Source of the DNA: an uncultured Pseudomonadota bacterium
GTDB taxonomy: Bacteria > Pseudomonadota > Gammaproteobacteria > Steroidobacterales > Steroidobacteraceae
Reading direction: 5' to 3'
Assembly: GCA_903879335.1 (NCBI GenBank)
Contig: CAIRLC010000011.1
Coordinates: 1-64,000, forward strand
Length of the DNA stretch: 64,000 bases
The notes under the pieces: generated by a model
Databases searched by the model: none
Told to the model about the DNA's origin: nothing
What the model saw: only the letters and a program-made list of their open reading frames with translations
Program-made: the position numbers and the translations under genes
Shown: piece by piece, positions 28,181-35,726 of the stretch
How the letters are laid out: each line of letters opens with the position of its first letter
Position numbering within the stretch: position 1 is the stretch's first letter

Positions 28181-28356
28181 AGTCCTGATCTCCCGGCACA
28201 GGATATGCGCCACGCCCCACAGCATACCCCTTGCCACGGCATGAAACGGGTGCGGTGATTGAACACCCGATACGGGCGTGGTGGCAGGATCGTGTGATTG
28301 ACCTTGAAGTTATCCCGGCGACTCAGCCATAGTGAATCCGCTGATGTAGGAGCCTT

Positions 28357-29268
28357 ATGACTCGTCGACTTCCTCCACTGAATGCGGTTCGGGCGTTTGA
28401 GGCCAGCGCCCGTCTAGGCAGCATGTCCCTCGCTGCAGCGGAGCTGTGCGTCACCGCCGGTGCCGTCTCTCAGCAGATCGCCAAATTGGAGGACTTTTAC
28501 GGTCGCCAACTGCTGATCCGTCGACACCATCAATTGCTGCTGAGCGATACCGGACAGACCGTCTACTCCGCGTGCGTCGAATTGATGAACGAATTGGCCG
28601 CATTGACCGAGCAGATCGTGGGCGGTACGGGTACGACGAACCTGGTCATCAGCGTACTGCCCTCGGTCGGCATTCGTTGGCTCAGCCACCACTTGCCGGA
28701 CTTTATGCGCCAGGCGCCGCAAGTTCGACTTGATCTGCGCCTTGAAGAGGACCCCGTCGATTTCGTGCGCAACCGGATCGACATCCGTCTCTCCTACGGC
28801 GAGCATCTTTATCCGGAACTGACCACCACCCCCTTTGCGCAGGACCAGGTGACGCCGATGTGCACACCGGCGTGGATCGAGCGTGGACGGGTGCGGCCTG
28901 CCGAGCCCGAGTCGTTGCAGGAGGAAGACCTGATCCATGTGCAGTGGCGCACTGGGTTCTCGGCCTTCCCGTCGTGGGATTCTTGGTTTCAATCGGCCCA
29001 GGCGCCACGAAGCACGCAGGCCGATCGGGGCCACCGGACTGACAGTGCAAGCGTGGCCATAGAACTTGCCGCCGCCGGAGCCGGTGTGGTGTTGGGTCAA
29101 TTCCTGCTGGCGGATGAAATGCTCAAGTCTGGTCGCTTGGTCACGCCTTTCGACGTCGCCCCCCGCCTGTCCTTTCAGTATTGTGCGGTACAGGCACCGG
29201 CGGGGCTGCGCAACCCGGCGGCGCGGCTATTTATTGATTGGCTGCTGACGCGAGTCCCTCGGCTTTAG
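28357..29268 (+). CDS. LysR-family transcriptional regulator (GcvA-like)
   Basis: A 303-residue regulator. The winged helix-turn-helix lies at residues 4-63 (LPPLNAVRAFEASARLGSMS, AAELCVTAGAVSQQIAKLE), in the style of GcvA and AmpR relatives, followed by an effector-binding domain (about 90-295). AGGAG is five bases before the ATG. It is divergent from the IorB-type hydroxylase gene and upstream of an iron oxygenase and a TonB receptor gene, so any of these could be its targets. The inducer is unknown. Confidence 0.9.
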   Translation: MTRRLPPLNAVRAFEASARLGSMSLAAAELCVTAGAVSQQIAKLEDFYGRQLLIRRHHQLLLSDTGQTVYSACVELMNELAALTEQIVGGTGTTNLVISVLPSVGIRWLSHHLPDFMRQAPQVRLDLRLEEDPVDFVRNRIDIRLSYGEHLYPELTTTPFAQDQVTPMCTPAWIERGRVRPAEPESLQEEDLIHVQWRTGFSAFPSWDSWFQSAQAPRSTQADRGHRTDSASVAIELAAAGAGVVLGQFLLADEMLKSGRLVTPFDVAPRLSFQYCAVQAPAGLRNPAARLFIDWLLTRVPRL

Positions 29269-29279
29269 ATTTTCTATTC
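29260..29279. promoter_or_regulatory. Palindromic motif copy 1, upstream of the oxygenase gene
   Basis: CGGCTTTAGATTTTCTATTC overlaps the LysR stop codon and lies about 75 bases before the oxygenase start. It agrees at 18 of 20 positions with a sequence upstream of soxB (43411-43430). The core TAGA-N3-TCTA is an inverted repeat as expected for a dimeric regulator. Function is inferred only. Confidence 0.3.
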
Positions 29280-29354
29280 TTAGGCCTGTGTTTACTGAAT
29301 GTGAGGTTGGAATCCGGGTGTTAGTCTCCGGTGACAGGCAACACGGAGCATGCG

Positions 29355-30146
29355 ATGGAAGACATCATCGACCTCGACCGATATCCGATCCATCAGCCGG
29401 ATGCGATGGCGCTTCTTGCCGCCCAATGTCGTGAGGAACTCCGACAGACCGGCATGTTCAATCTTGATGGTTTTGTCCGACCCGCCGCGTTGCAAGCCGC
29501 CGTTGCGCAAGTCGCCCCACTGGCCGCCCACGACTCCTACACGCATCAGCGCAAACACAACGTCTATTTCTTACGCGAGGTGCCAGGGCTTGCCGAAGAC
29601 CATCCGGCGCTGACTCGATTCCAGACGATCAATCACACCGTCTGCGGCGATCAATTGCGTGATAACCCGATCACTCGCATTTATGAATGGAAACCGCTGC
29701 ATGCGTTTATCGCGAGCGTGATCGGGATCGCTGAGCTTTTCCCGATGGATGATCCCATCGCTCGGTTAAACGTCATGGAATACCGACCGGGCGAAGCTCT
29801 GAACTGGCATTTCGATCGCTCGCGGTACACGACCACCCTGCTGCTGCAAGCCGCCGAGCAAGATGGCGAGTTTGAGTACCGCACGGGACTGCGTTCTGAC
29901 ACGGACCAAAACTACGACGGCGTGGGACGATTTTTATCGGGCGCTGATCCGGCGCACCACGTCAACCCGCTGCAAGCCGGCACGCTCAATGTCTTTGCCG
30001 GCAAAAACACCTTGCACCGGGTTTCGACGGTGCGCGGGTCGCGCTCACGATTGGTGGCGGTGTTTTCATATTACGATCGGCCAGGAGTCACTTTCTCGCA
30101 AGAAGAAAGACTAGGATTCTACGGCCGCTCAGAGCCAAGAAGCTGA
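29355..30146 (+). CDS. 2-oxoglutarate/Fe(II) oxygenase, HalD/BesD-like with hydroxylase-type HxD
   Basis: A 263-residue soluble non-haem iron enzyme. Its overall pattern matches the HalD/BesD/ArpA family: GEALNWHFDRSRYTTTLLLQ, DGEFEYRTGLR, DQNYDGVGRFL, AGTLNVFAGKNTLHRVSTV, SYYDRPGVTFSQEERLGFYGR. Iron ligands are predicted as His152, Asp154 and His221, with Arg230 or Arg232 binding 2-oxoglutarate. True halogenases of the family replace the Asp by Gly, so this copy should hydroxylate rather than chlorinate. Known relatives act on free amino acids. CGGAG lies before ATG 29355; a GTG at 29331 is a weaker start. It lies between the LysR gene and a TonB receptor gene. Confidence 0.82.
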   Translation: MEDIIDLDRYPIHQPDAMALLAAQCREELRQTGMFNLDGFVRPAALQAAVAQVAPLAAHDSYTHQRKHNVYFLREVPGLAEDHPALTRFQTINHTVCGDQLRDNPITRIYEWKPLHAFIASVIGIAELFPMDDPIARLNVMEYRPGEALNWHFDRSRYTTTLLLQAAEQDGEFEYRTGLRSDTDQNYDGVGRFLSGADPAHHVNPLQAGTLNVFAGKNTLHRVSTVRGSRSRLVAVFSYYDRPGVTFSQEERLGFYGRSEPRS

Positions 30147-30212
30147 TTGCGCAGGCAGTACGGCTTGGCAAAAGCCTACCGAGCCTTTTGAATCATAAAA
30201 GGGGAGATCGAG

Positions 30213-32783
30213 ATGGGGAATAACAAGACACTGGCCACGGCCATCGCGTTTGCGTTGGCAGCGCCGACGCTGAGCCACTCGGTGTACGCGGCTGATGAAA
30301 GCGCGTCGGGGCTCGCGGAAATCATCGTAACGGCGCAGCGCCGCTCGGAAAATCTGCAGTCCGTACCGATCTCGATCCAAGCCATCACGGGCGAAGCCAT
30401 CGCACAGATGAACGTCGCGACCTTCGATGATTACGTGAAGTTTCTGCCGAACGTGACCACGGCGTCCTTCGGCCCCGGTCAGGGCGAGATTTACATGCGG
30501 GGTCTGAGCCTCGGCACCCAAGGCCCGCAGGGCAACGGCGTCCTCGGGAACTTCCCGAACGTCGCTGTGTACGTGGACGAACAGTCCTCGATGCTCCCAA
30601 GCCATAATTTGGACGTGTATGCGGTCGATCTTGAGCGCATTGAAGTGCTGGAAGGCCCGCAGGGCACGCTTTTTGGCGGCGGCGCGCAAGCCGGCGTCGT
30701 GCGTTACATCACCCAGAAACCCAAGTTGAACGTCACGGAAGGCGCGTTCAATGCCTCGTACGGCGCGACTGCACACGGTGATCCCAACACGGCCGTGGAT
30801 GGCATGTTGAACTTGCCGCTGATTGCCGATCGACTGGCCGTTCGTGCGGTGCTCTACAATGATGCCCGCGGCGGTTACATCAATAACGTGCCAAGCACCT
30901 TCACGCGCAGCAATTCAGACGTTGGCATCAGCTATGCCGACGGCTCAGTGCCGGCCAACAGTCCGGTCCTCAATAACTATGCTCTGGTGCGCAACGCCAT
31001 CAACCCGGTGACTTATCAGGGCGCACGCCTGCAAGCGCTGTGGAAGGTCAACGACGATTGGGATGTGCTGTTGTCGCAGAGCTACCAGAACACCGACGCG
31101 CAAGGCGTGTTCTACCAGATGCCGACCGGCTCAGACGGTCAGAAGCTACCCGACTTGTCAGTGACGCTCTTCAATCCGTCGGATGCGAAAGACAAGTTCT
31201 CCGATACCTCCCTCACCGTGACCGGCAAGGTGGGTGATCTGAAACTGGTGTATGCCGCGGGTTACCTGAACCGCAACATCGAGCAGTATCAGGATTACAC
31301 CAACTACTCGCGTGGCTACTTCGCGGATTACTACCAGTGCTATGGCGGCTGGGTCACCGGCACCCCCACTTGCTACTCGCCAAGCGCCAGCTGGTCCGAT
31401 CACGAACACGCGACCCACCAGAGCCATGAACTGCGGCTGTCGACGCCAGACGACCGTCGCATTCGCGCGGTTGGTGGCATCTTCTGGGAGGACTTCACGG
31501 TCGCTGAGAACACCGACTGGATGTACCGAACCCTGCCGGCCTGTACCGATGCGAACAACGTCGGTTGCTTGTCGAATATTGCACCGGCGCCCGGCTCCAC
31601 GGTCGCCAACCCCGACACGCGGAACTCAAACGTGTCGTATCTGGTCGACGCAGTCCGCGGTTATCAGCAGTACGCCTTCTATCTGTCAACCGATGTCGAC
31701 ATCATCCCCAAGGTACTCACCGCGACGGTGGGCACGCGTTACTACCATTTCACCAACACTGAAAAGGGCGCCTACGGCGGCGGCTTCGGTTGCTTTGAAG
31801 CCGGCTCAGCGCCGTGCACGGCGGGCGGCGCGAGCATTGATGCCGAGCACCTGAAGCAGAGCTACTCCGGTGCGCGCAGTCGCGCCAATATCACCTGGAA
31901 GATCACGCCGGATGCGATGGTCTACTACACGTGGTCACAAGGCTATCGCCCGGGTGGCTTTAACCGCACGAGCAACGGCCCGTTCATTGCCGATGTCAAC
32001 GGCGTGAACCAGTTCTACACGCCAAAAGGCTATGCGCCGGATGATCTCGTCAACAACGAAATCGGTTGGAAGACGGAGTGGTTCGGGCATCGCTTCCTGT
32101 TCAACGGTGCGATCTATCGTGAACAATGGAACAACGTGCAGTTCTCTGTGTTTAATCCGGCCTACACAGGCTCCCAAGCCTTTGTGACGAACGGCCCGGA
32201 CTACGAAGTGAAAGGTCTTGAGTTGCAGTTCATCGCGCGACTCACGGCTGGCCTCACCTTACAGGCCGGGGCCTCTTGGAATAGTTCCAAGCAGACCAAC
32301 GCACCGGTGCTGATCGCCAACAACCCCGACAGCAGCAACTTTGGGAAGCCGGTCTATGAGGTCGTGAACGGCGCCTCGACACCGATCCCGAACATTTACG
32401 GCGTGGCCGGCAGCCCCCTGGCGATGTCACCGCCGTTCCAGGGCAACATCCACCTGCGCTACGAGTGGCAGGTCGGTGACTACGGTGCCTTTGCCCAGGC
32501 CGGTGCCGTCACGACGGGACATTCCTACAACGTGGTCGGCAGCGCCCCCTCCATCGCGCCGTCGGTCTACCCGACGCAGTCCTTTGATCAACCCGGGTAC
32601 ACGACGTATGACGCGTCGTTCGGTGTCAGTCGCGATGCGTGGACGGCGCAGGTCTATGCACAGAACCTCACCGATACACGCGGCAAGGTGTTCCTGAGTG
32701 ATTCACAAGCGTTGCAGACGCAGACGGTCACTCGCCCGCGGGTGATTGGCGTGAAGTTTGGCTATAAGTTCGGCGGTCGCTGA
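30213..32783 (+). CDS. TonB-dependent outer-membrane receptor
   Basis: An 856-residue receptor with signal peptide (about 1-27), TonB-box region LAEIIVTAQRRSENLQ, and a plug domain at about 45-160 (VPISIQAITGEAIAQMNV, IYMRGLSLGTQGPQG, LERIEVLEGPQGTLFGGGAQAGVVRYIT in pieces). A beta-barrel follows that ends GVKFGYKFGGR. The GPQGTLFG signature is typical of receptors for complex organic nutrients and siderophores. GGGGAG precedes the ATG. It lies 66 bases after the iron oxygenase gene on the same strand, so the two may be co-transcribed. It converges on the N-methyl-amine operon and may import that operon's substrate, though this is only contextual. Confidence 0.92.
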   Translation: MGNNKTLATAIAFALAAPTLSHSVYAADESASGLAEIIVTAQRRSENLQSVPISIQAITGEAIAQMNVATFDDYVKFLPNVTTASFGPGQGEIYMRGLSLGTQGPQGNGVLGNFPNVAVYVDEQSSMLPSHNLDVYAVDLERIEVLEGPQGTLFGGGAQAGVVRYITQKPKLNVTEGAFNASYGATAHGDPNTAVDGMLNLPLIADRLAVRAVLYNDARGGYINNVPSTFTRSNSDVGISYADGSVPANSPVLNNYALVRNAINPVTYQGARLQALWKVNDDWDVLLSQSYQNTDAQGVFYQMPTGSDGQKLPDLSVTLFNPSDAKDKFSDTSLTVTGKVGDLKLVYAAGYLNRNIEQYQDYTNYSRGYFADYYQCYGGWVTGTPTCYSPSASWSDHEHATHQSHELRLSTPDDRRIRAVGGIFWEDFTVAENTDWMYRTLPACTDANNVGCLSNIAPAPGSTVANPDTRNSNVSYLVDAVRGYQQYAFYLSTDVDIIPKVLTATVGTRYYHFTNTEKGAYGGGFGCFEAGSAPCTAGGASIDAEHLKQSYSGARSRANITWKITPDAMVYYTWSQGYRPGGFNRTSNGPFIADVNGVNQFYTPKGYAPDDLVNNEIGWKTEWFGHRFLFNGAIYREQWNNVQFSVFNPAYTGSQAFVTNGPDYEVKGLELQFIARLTAGLTLQAGASWNSSKQTNAPVLIANNPDSSNFGKPVYEVVNGASTPIPNIYGVAGSPLAMSPPFQGNIHLRYEWQVGDYGAFAQAGAVTTGHSYNVVGSAPSIAPSVYPTQSFDQPGYTTYDASFGVSRDAWTAQVYAQNLTDTRGKVFLSDSQALQTQTVTRPRVIGVKFGYKFGGR

Positions 32784-32790
32784 CCGTCTG

Positions 32791-32838
32791 GTTCCCTGCG
32801 GTACCGGACGGTGCCGCAGGGAACGGTCAACGGTTTTT
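32791..32838 (+). terminator. Hairpin between convergent TonB receptor and MFS genes
   Basis: GTTCCCTGCGG (32791-32801) pairs with CCGCAGGGAAC (32814-32824). A run of five T follows nine bases later. The spacing to the T-run is longer than usual, so termination efficiency is uncertain. Confidence 0.5.
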
Positions 32839-32843
32839 GATTG

Positions 32844-34145
32844 TTAGACGGCGCTAGCCGGCGCCACCAGCGGTTTTGAGGTATCGACCCACAGCCAGCC
32901 AAGCGCAGCGACAACCGCGCAGACAAAACCGATGACGAAGGCTGCACTCCATTGACCGTGGCCGGATAGATAGGCCACCACCGGGATACCGATCCATCCA
33001 CCCATGTTCCCACCGGTATTGAGTACGCCCGTCGCGGCCATGGAATCGGCCATGCCAATGCGCATCGTGCCCGCCCAATAGGCCGCTTCATTCACCTCAA
33101 CGGTCGTGTAGGCCAAGGTCAGGGCAACCACCGCGACATACGCACTCGCCGTGAAGGTAGAGAGCAACAGGAACAACCCGGCGAGCGGCAAGGCAATCAG
33201 CGGCACAATCCGAAACCCCCATTTCACGCCGATCCGCGCCGACAGCGCATCGATGATGGTGCCGCCGACCGCGGCACCAATGGCAGCGCCGATGGGAGGC
33301 AAGCTGGCGAGTGCGCCGCCCTCAAGCAGGGTGAAATGGCGTTCTTGAATCAGGTAAAGAAAGGACCAACTCGAGAGCAGATAGAACACATAGTTCATCC
33401 CGATGTAGGACAGCGTGATAAGCGCAATACTGCGGTTAGCCAAGATGCCTTTGACCCGCGCAAAACTAATGTCGTGGTTTGGCAGTTCCACCGGGGTTGC
33501 GGCCAGTTCGGCCAACTCCGCCGCGGAGACTTTCGGGTGCTCAAGCGGTGTATCGCGGCCGTACCAGAGCCAAAGGCCAATCAGCAGCAGCGGTGGGAAC
33601 GACGCCCAGATGAGCGCCGGCTGCCATCCGAGCAGGGTGATCAAGACCACCAACAGCGGCGGAGCAATCGCCGCGCCGACCTGACAGCCGAAGGTATGTA
33701 AGCCTTGCGCCAGAGCCCAGCGACCTGCCGGTAACCACGCTTCCATGAGCCCTGCGCAGACAGGCATAAAGGGGGCGTGCGCGACCCCTAAGGTCAGTTG
33801 CGTCAGAAACAGCGCGACGAAGAGCGCCGTGCCATGAAAATAAAAGGGCGTGAGCGGGGCTGCGAGTGAGGCCAATACCGCCAGCGACAGTAATGCGGTG
33901 AGGGCACGCCGACCACCCAAGCGTTGGCCGAGGATGCCGCCGGGAAATTGCAACAGGCCGTAGGCAAGCACAAAGGCCCACTGCAGCCAGCCGATCTGCA
34001 TCTGGGTCAGTGACAACTCCGGCATGATGCGCTCGGCGGCCACCGAGATCGCACGCTGCTGGAAGTAGACGACGCTCGCCGCACCCACCAACATCGAAAA
34101 GATCCGCCACCGGACCCGTATACCTTGAATGTTCGGCTCGCGCAC
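32844..34145 (-). CDS. MFS transporter, last gene of the sarcosine/N-methyl operon
   Basis: A 433-residue, 12-helix carrier resembling the anion/organophosphate-type MFS proteins (ILGQRLGGRRALTALLSLAV between helices 2 and 3, LGWQPALIWASFPPLLLIGLWLWYGRD at mid-protein, seen in pieces). The GTG at 34145 is chosen because AGGGGAGAG lies just upstream; the longer TTG start overlaps the preceding gene's stop. It is 26 bases after the MttB-family gene and so probably imports the N-methylated compound that the operon degrades, or exports a product. Confidence 0.82.
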   Translation of the reverse strand: MREPNIQGIRVRWRIFSMLVGAASVVYFQQRAISVAAERIMPELSLTQMQIGWLQWAFVLAYGLLQFPGGILGQRLGGRRALTALLSLAVLASLAAPLTPFYFHGTALFVALFLTQLTLGVAHAPFMPVCAGLMEAWLPAGRWALAQGLHTFGCQVGAAIAPPLLVVLITLLGWQPALIWASFPPLLLIGLWLWYGRDTPLEHPKVSAAELAELAATPVELPNHDISFARVKGILANRSIALITLSYIGMNYVFYLLSSWSFLYLIQERHFTLLEGGALASLPPIGAAIGAAVGGTIIDALSARIGVKWGFRIVPLIALPLAGLFLLLSTFTASAYVAVVALTLAYTTVEVNEAAYWAGTMRIGMADSMAATGVLNTGGNMGGWIGIPVVAYLSGHGQWSAAFVIGFVCAVVAALGWLWVDTSKPLVAPASAV

Positions 34146-34171
34146 GTTCAGCTCTCCCCTCGGTCGACCAC

Positions 34172-35716
34172 TCAACCGGCGGGAGGTGACCCGCCTTCTT
34201 CAATACGCCGACGTTTAAACGCCTCCAGTTCTTCGAGCACGGCCGGATCCATCGGCGGTGGCGTGAAGGACTGCAGCAGCTCGGTGCAGATCCGGGACGC
34301 CCGCTCGGTCGCAGATTGGGCCCCGTCATTGAACCACGAACCGTGGTTGCGCCAGTCTGAGACCAACGGCGAGTAGAACGCGTCGCGATAGCGCGCCATT
34401 GTGTGTTGCGTGCCGAAGAAGTGCCCGCCCGGCCCAGCCTCAGCAATCGCGTCGGCCGCGAAATCCTCATCGGTGGAACCGACGGGTGACAGCATCTCCG
34501 CCATCATCTGCAGTTGCTCAATATCGAGGATGAATTTCTCAAAGCTCGACGAGAGTCCACCTTCCAACCAACCTGCGCCGTGCAGCACAAAGTTGGCGCC
34601 GCCGACGAGCGCGCCCCACAAGCTCATTTGGCTCTCATACGCCGCCTGTGCGTCGGGCAAATTGGAGGCCGTCGCGCCCGACGATCGCCACGGTAAGCCG
34701 ACAAAACGCGCCATCTGGCCAGCGCCCACTTGGGCGTGGACATACTCCGGCGTACCAAAGGCGGGCGAACCGGATCGCAAATCGACATTCGAGGTGAAGC
34801 TGCCGTACACGACCGGCGCGCCCGGGCGCGTGATCTGTGCGAGCACGAGGCCGCCCAGCGTTTCGGCGTGCGCCAACATCAAGGCCCCGGCGATCGTCAC
34901 CGGCGCCATGGCGCCTGCAAGCGTAAAGGGCGTGATCATCTGAACTTGGCCGGCGGCCGCGAAATCCATGATCCCATCGGCCATCGGCGCATCCAACACG
35001 CGAGGCGAATTGGTGTTGATGATCGTGTAGGTGCACGGGGTCTGACGAAACTCTTCCACCGTGAGGCCATTAGCAATGCGGATCTGCTCGAAGCAATCCG
35101 CAATCTGGCCACTGCCACGACTGTAGGTGTGCGGAATCTTGTCCGACAAGGTGACTTGAGCGTGGACCATCTCCAATTGCCGGATATCAACCGGGATGTC
35201 CTGCGGCTCGGTGAAGGCCCCGAGCAAGTGCATCACATCAAAGGTCTGGCATAAACGGATGCCGTCAGCGTAATCCTTCAATCTACCCGGCCGGCGGCTG
35301 CCATCGGACAGCGCCACATTGGGCGGACCGGAGACCGGACCAAAGGTGAGTGCTTGCTCATCCAACACCACCGCCCGGTGCGCCGAACGCGAACGCAGTT
35401 GGATGGTACCTGGTGCCGAGGCGATGGCGGCCGCGACGAGACCGCGATCGATCCGCACCATATTGGACGCTTCATCGACCAGGCATCCGGCCGATCGCAG
35501 TCTTTCGCGCGCCGCTGCGGATAAGACCTTCAGGCCGGTATTTTCCAGCAATCCCAGCGCCGCCTCGTGCAGTGCCTCGACGCGATCAGCTGAAAAAATC
35601 TGCCATGGCTGATAGGGACGCCGCAGCGTGCGATAGCGCTCGCTGCGGTTGGTCGTCTCAACGGCGGCGACGGGCCGACGGCGTGAGCGGGGTCTTTCGG
35701 TGGGGCTGTCGTTCAA
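34172..35716 (-). CDS. MttB-family methyltransferase, non-pyrrolysine type
   Basis: A 514-residue member of the trimethylamine methyltransferase (MttB, COG5598) family. Family landmarks include VEALHEAALGLLENTGLKVL near residue 45, a DEQALTFGPVSGPPNVAL stretch, ITPFTLAGAMAPVTIAGA, GAPVVYGSFTSNVDLRSG and a C-terminal EAGPGGHFFGTQHTM segment. No amber codon interrupts the frame, so it is a non-Pyl member like the glycine betaine methyltransferase MtgB. The TTG at 35716 is used: GAGGGG is six bases upstream and the previous gene ends at 35727. A longer frame to 36271 lies inside that gene and is rejected. MtgB-like enzymes methylate a corrinoid protein, yet none is encoded here. Confidence 0.83.
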   Translation of the reverse strand: MNDSPTERPRSRRRPVAAVETTNRSERYRTLRRPYQPWQIFSADRVEALHEAALGLLENTGLKVLSAAARERLRSAGCLVDEASNMVRIDRGLVAAAIASAPGTIQLRSRSAHRAVVLDEQALTFGPVSGPPNVALSDGSRRPGRLKDYADGIRLCQTFDVMHLLGAFTEPQDIPVDIRQLEMVHAQVTLSDKIPHTYSRGSGQIADCFEQIRIANGLTVEEFRQTPCTYTIINTNSPRVLDAPMADGIMDFAAAGQVQMITPFTLAGAMAPVTIAGALMLAHAETLGGLVLAQITRPGAPVVYGSFTSNVDLRSGSPAFGTPEYVHAQVGAGQMARFVGLPWRSSGATASNLPDAQAAYESQMSLWGALVGGANFVLHGAGWLEGGLSSSFEKFILDIEQLQMMAEMLSPVGSTDEDFAADAIAEAGPGGHFFGTQHTMARYRDAFYSPLVSDWRNHGSWFNDGAQSATERASRICTELLQSFTPPPMDPAVLEELEAFKRRRIEEGGSPPAG

Positions 35717-35726
35717 CGGAATCCCC

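Noticed and set aside
29355-30146. Amino-acid halogenase (BesD)
   Set aside because: Halogenases of this group have Gly instead of the iron-binding Asp; here the motif is His-Phe-Asp, as in hydroxylases.
34172-35716. Pyrrolysine-containing MttB
   Set aside because: The frame has no internal TAG and no pylT/pylS genes are present, so it belongs to the non-pyrrolysine branch.
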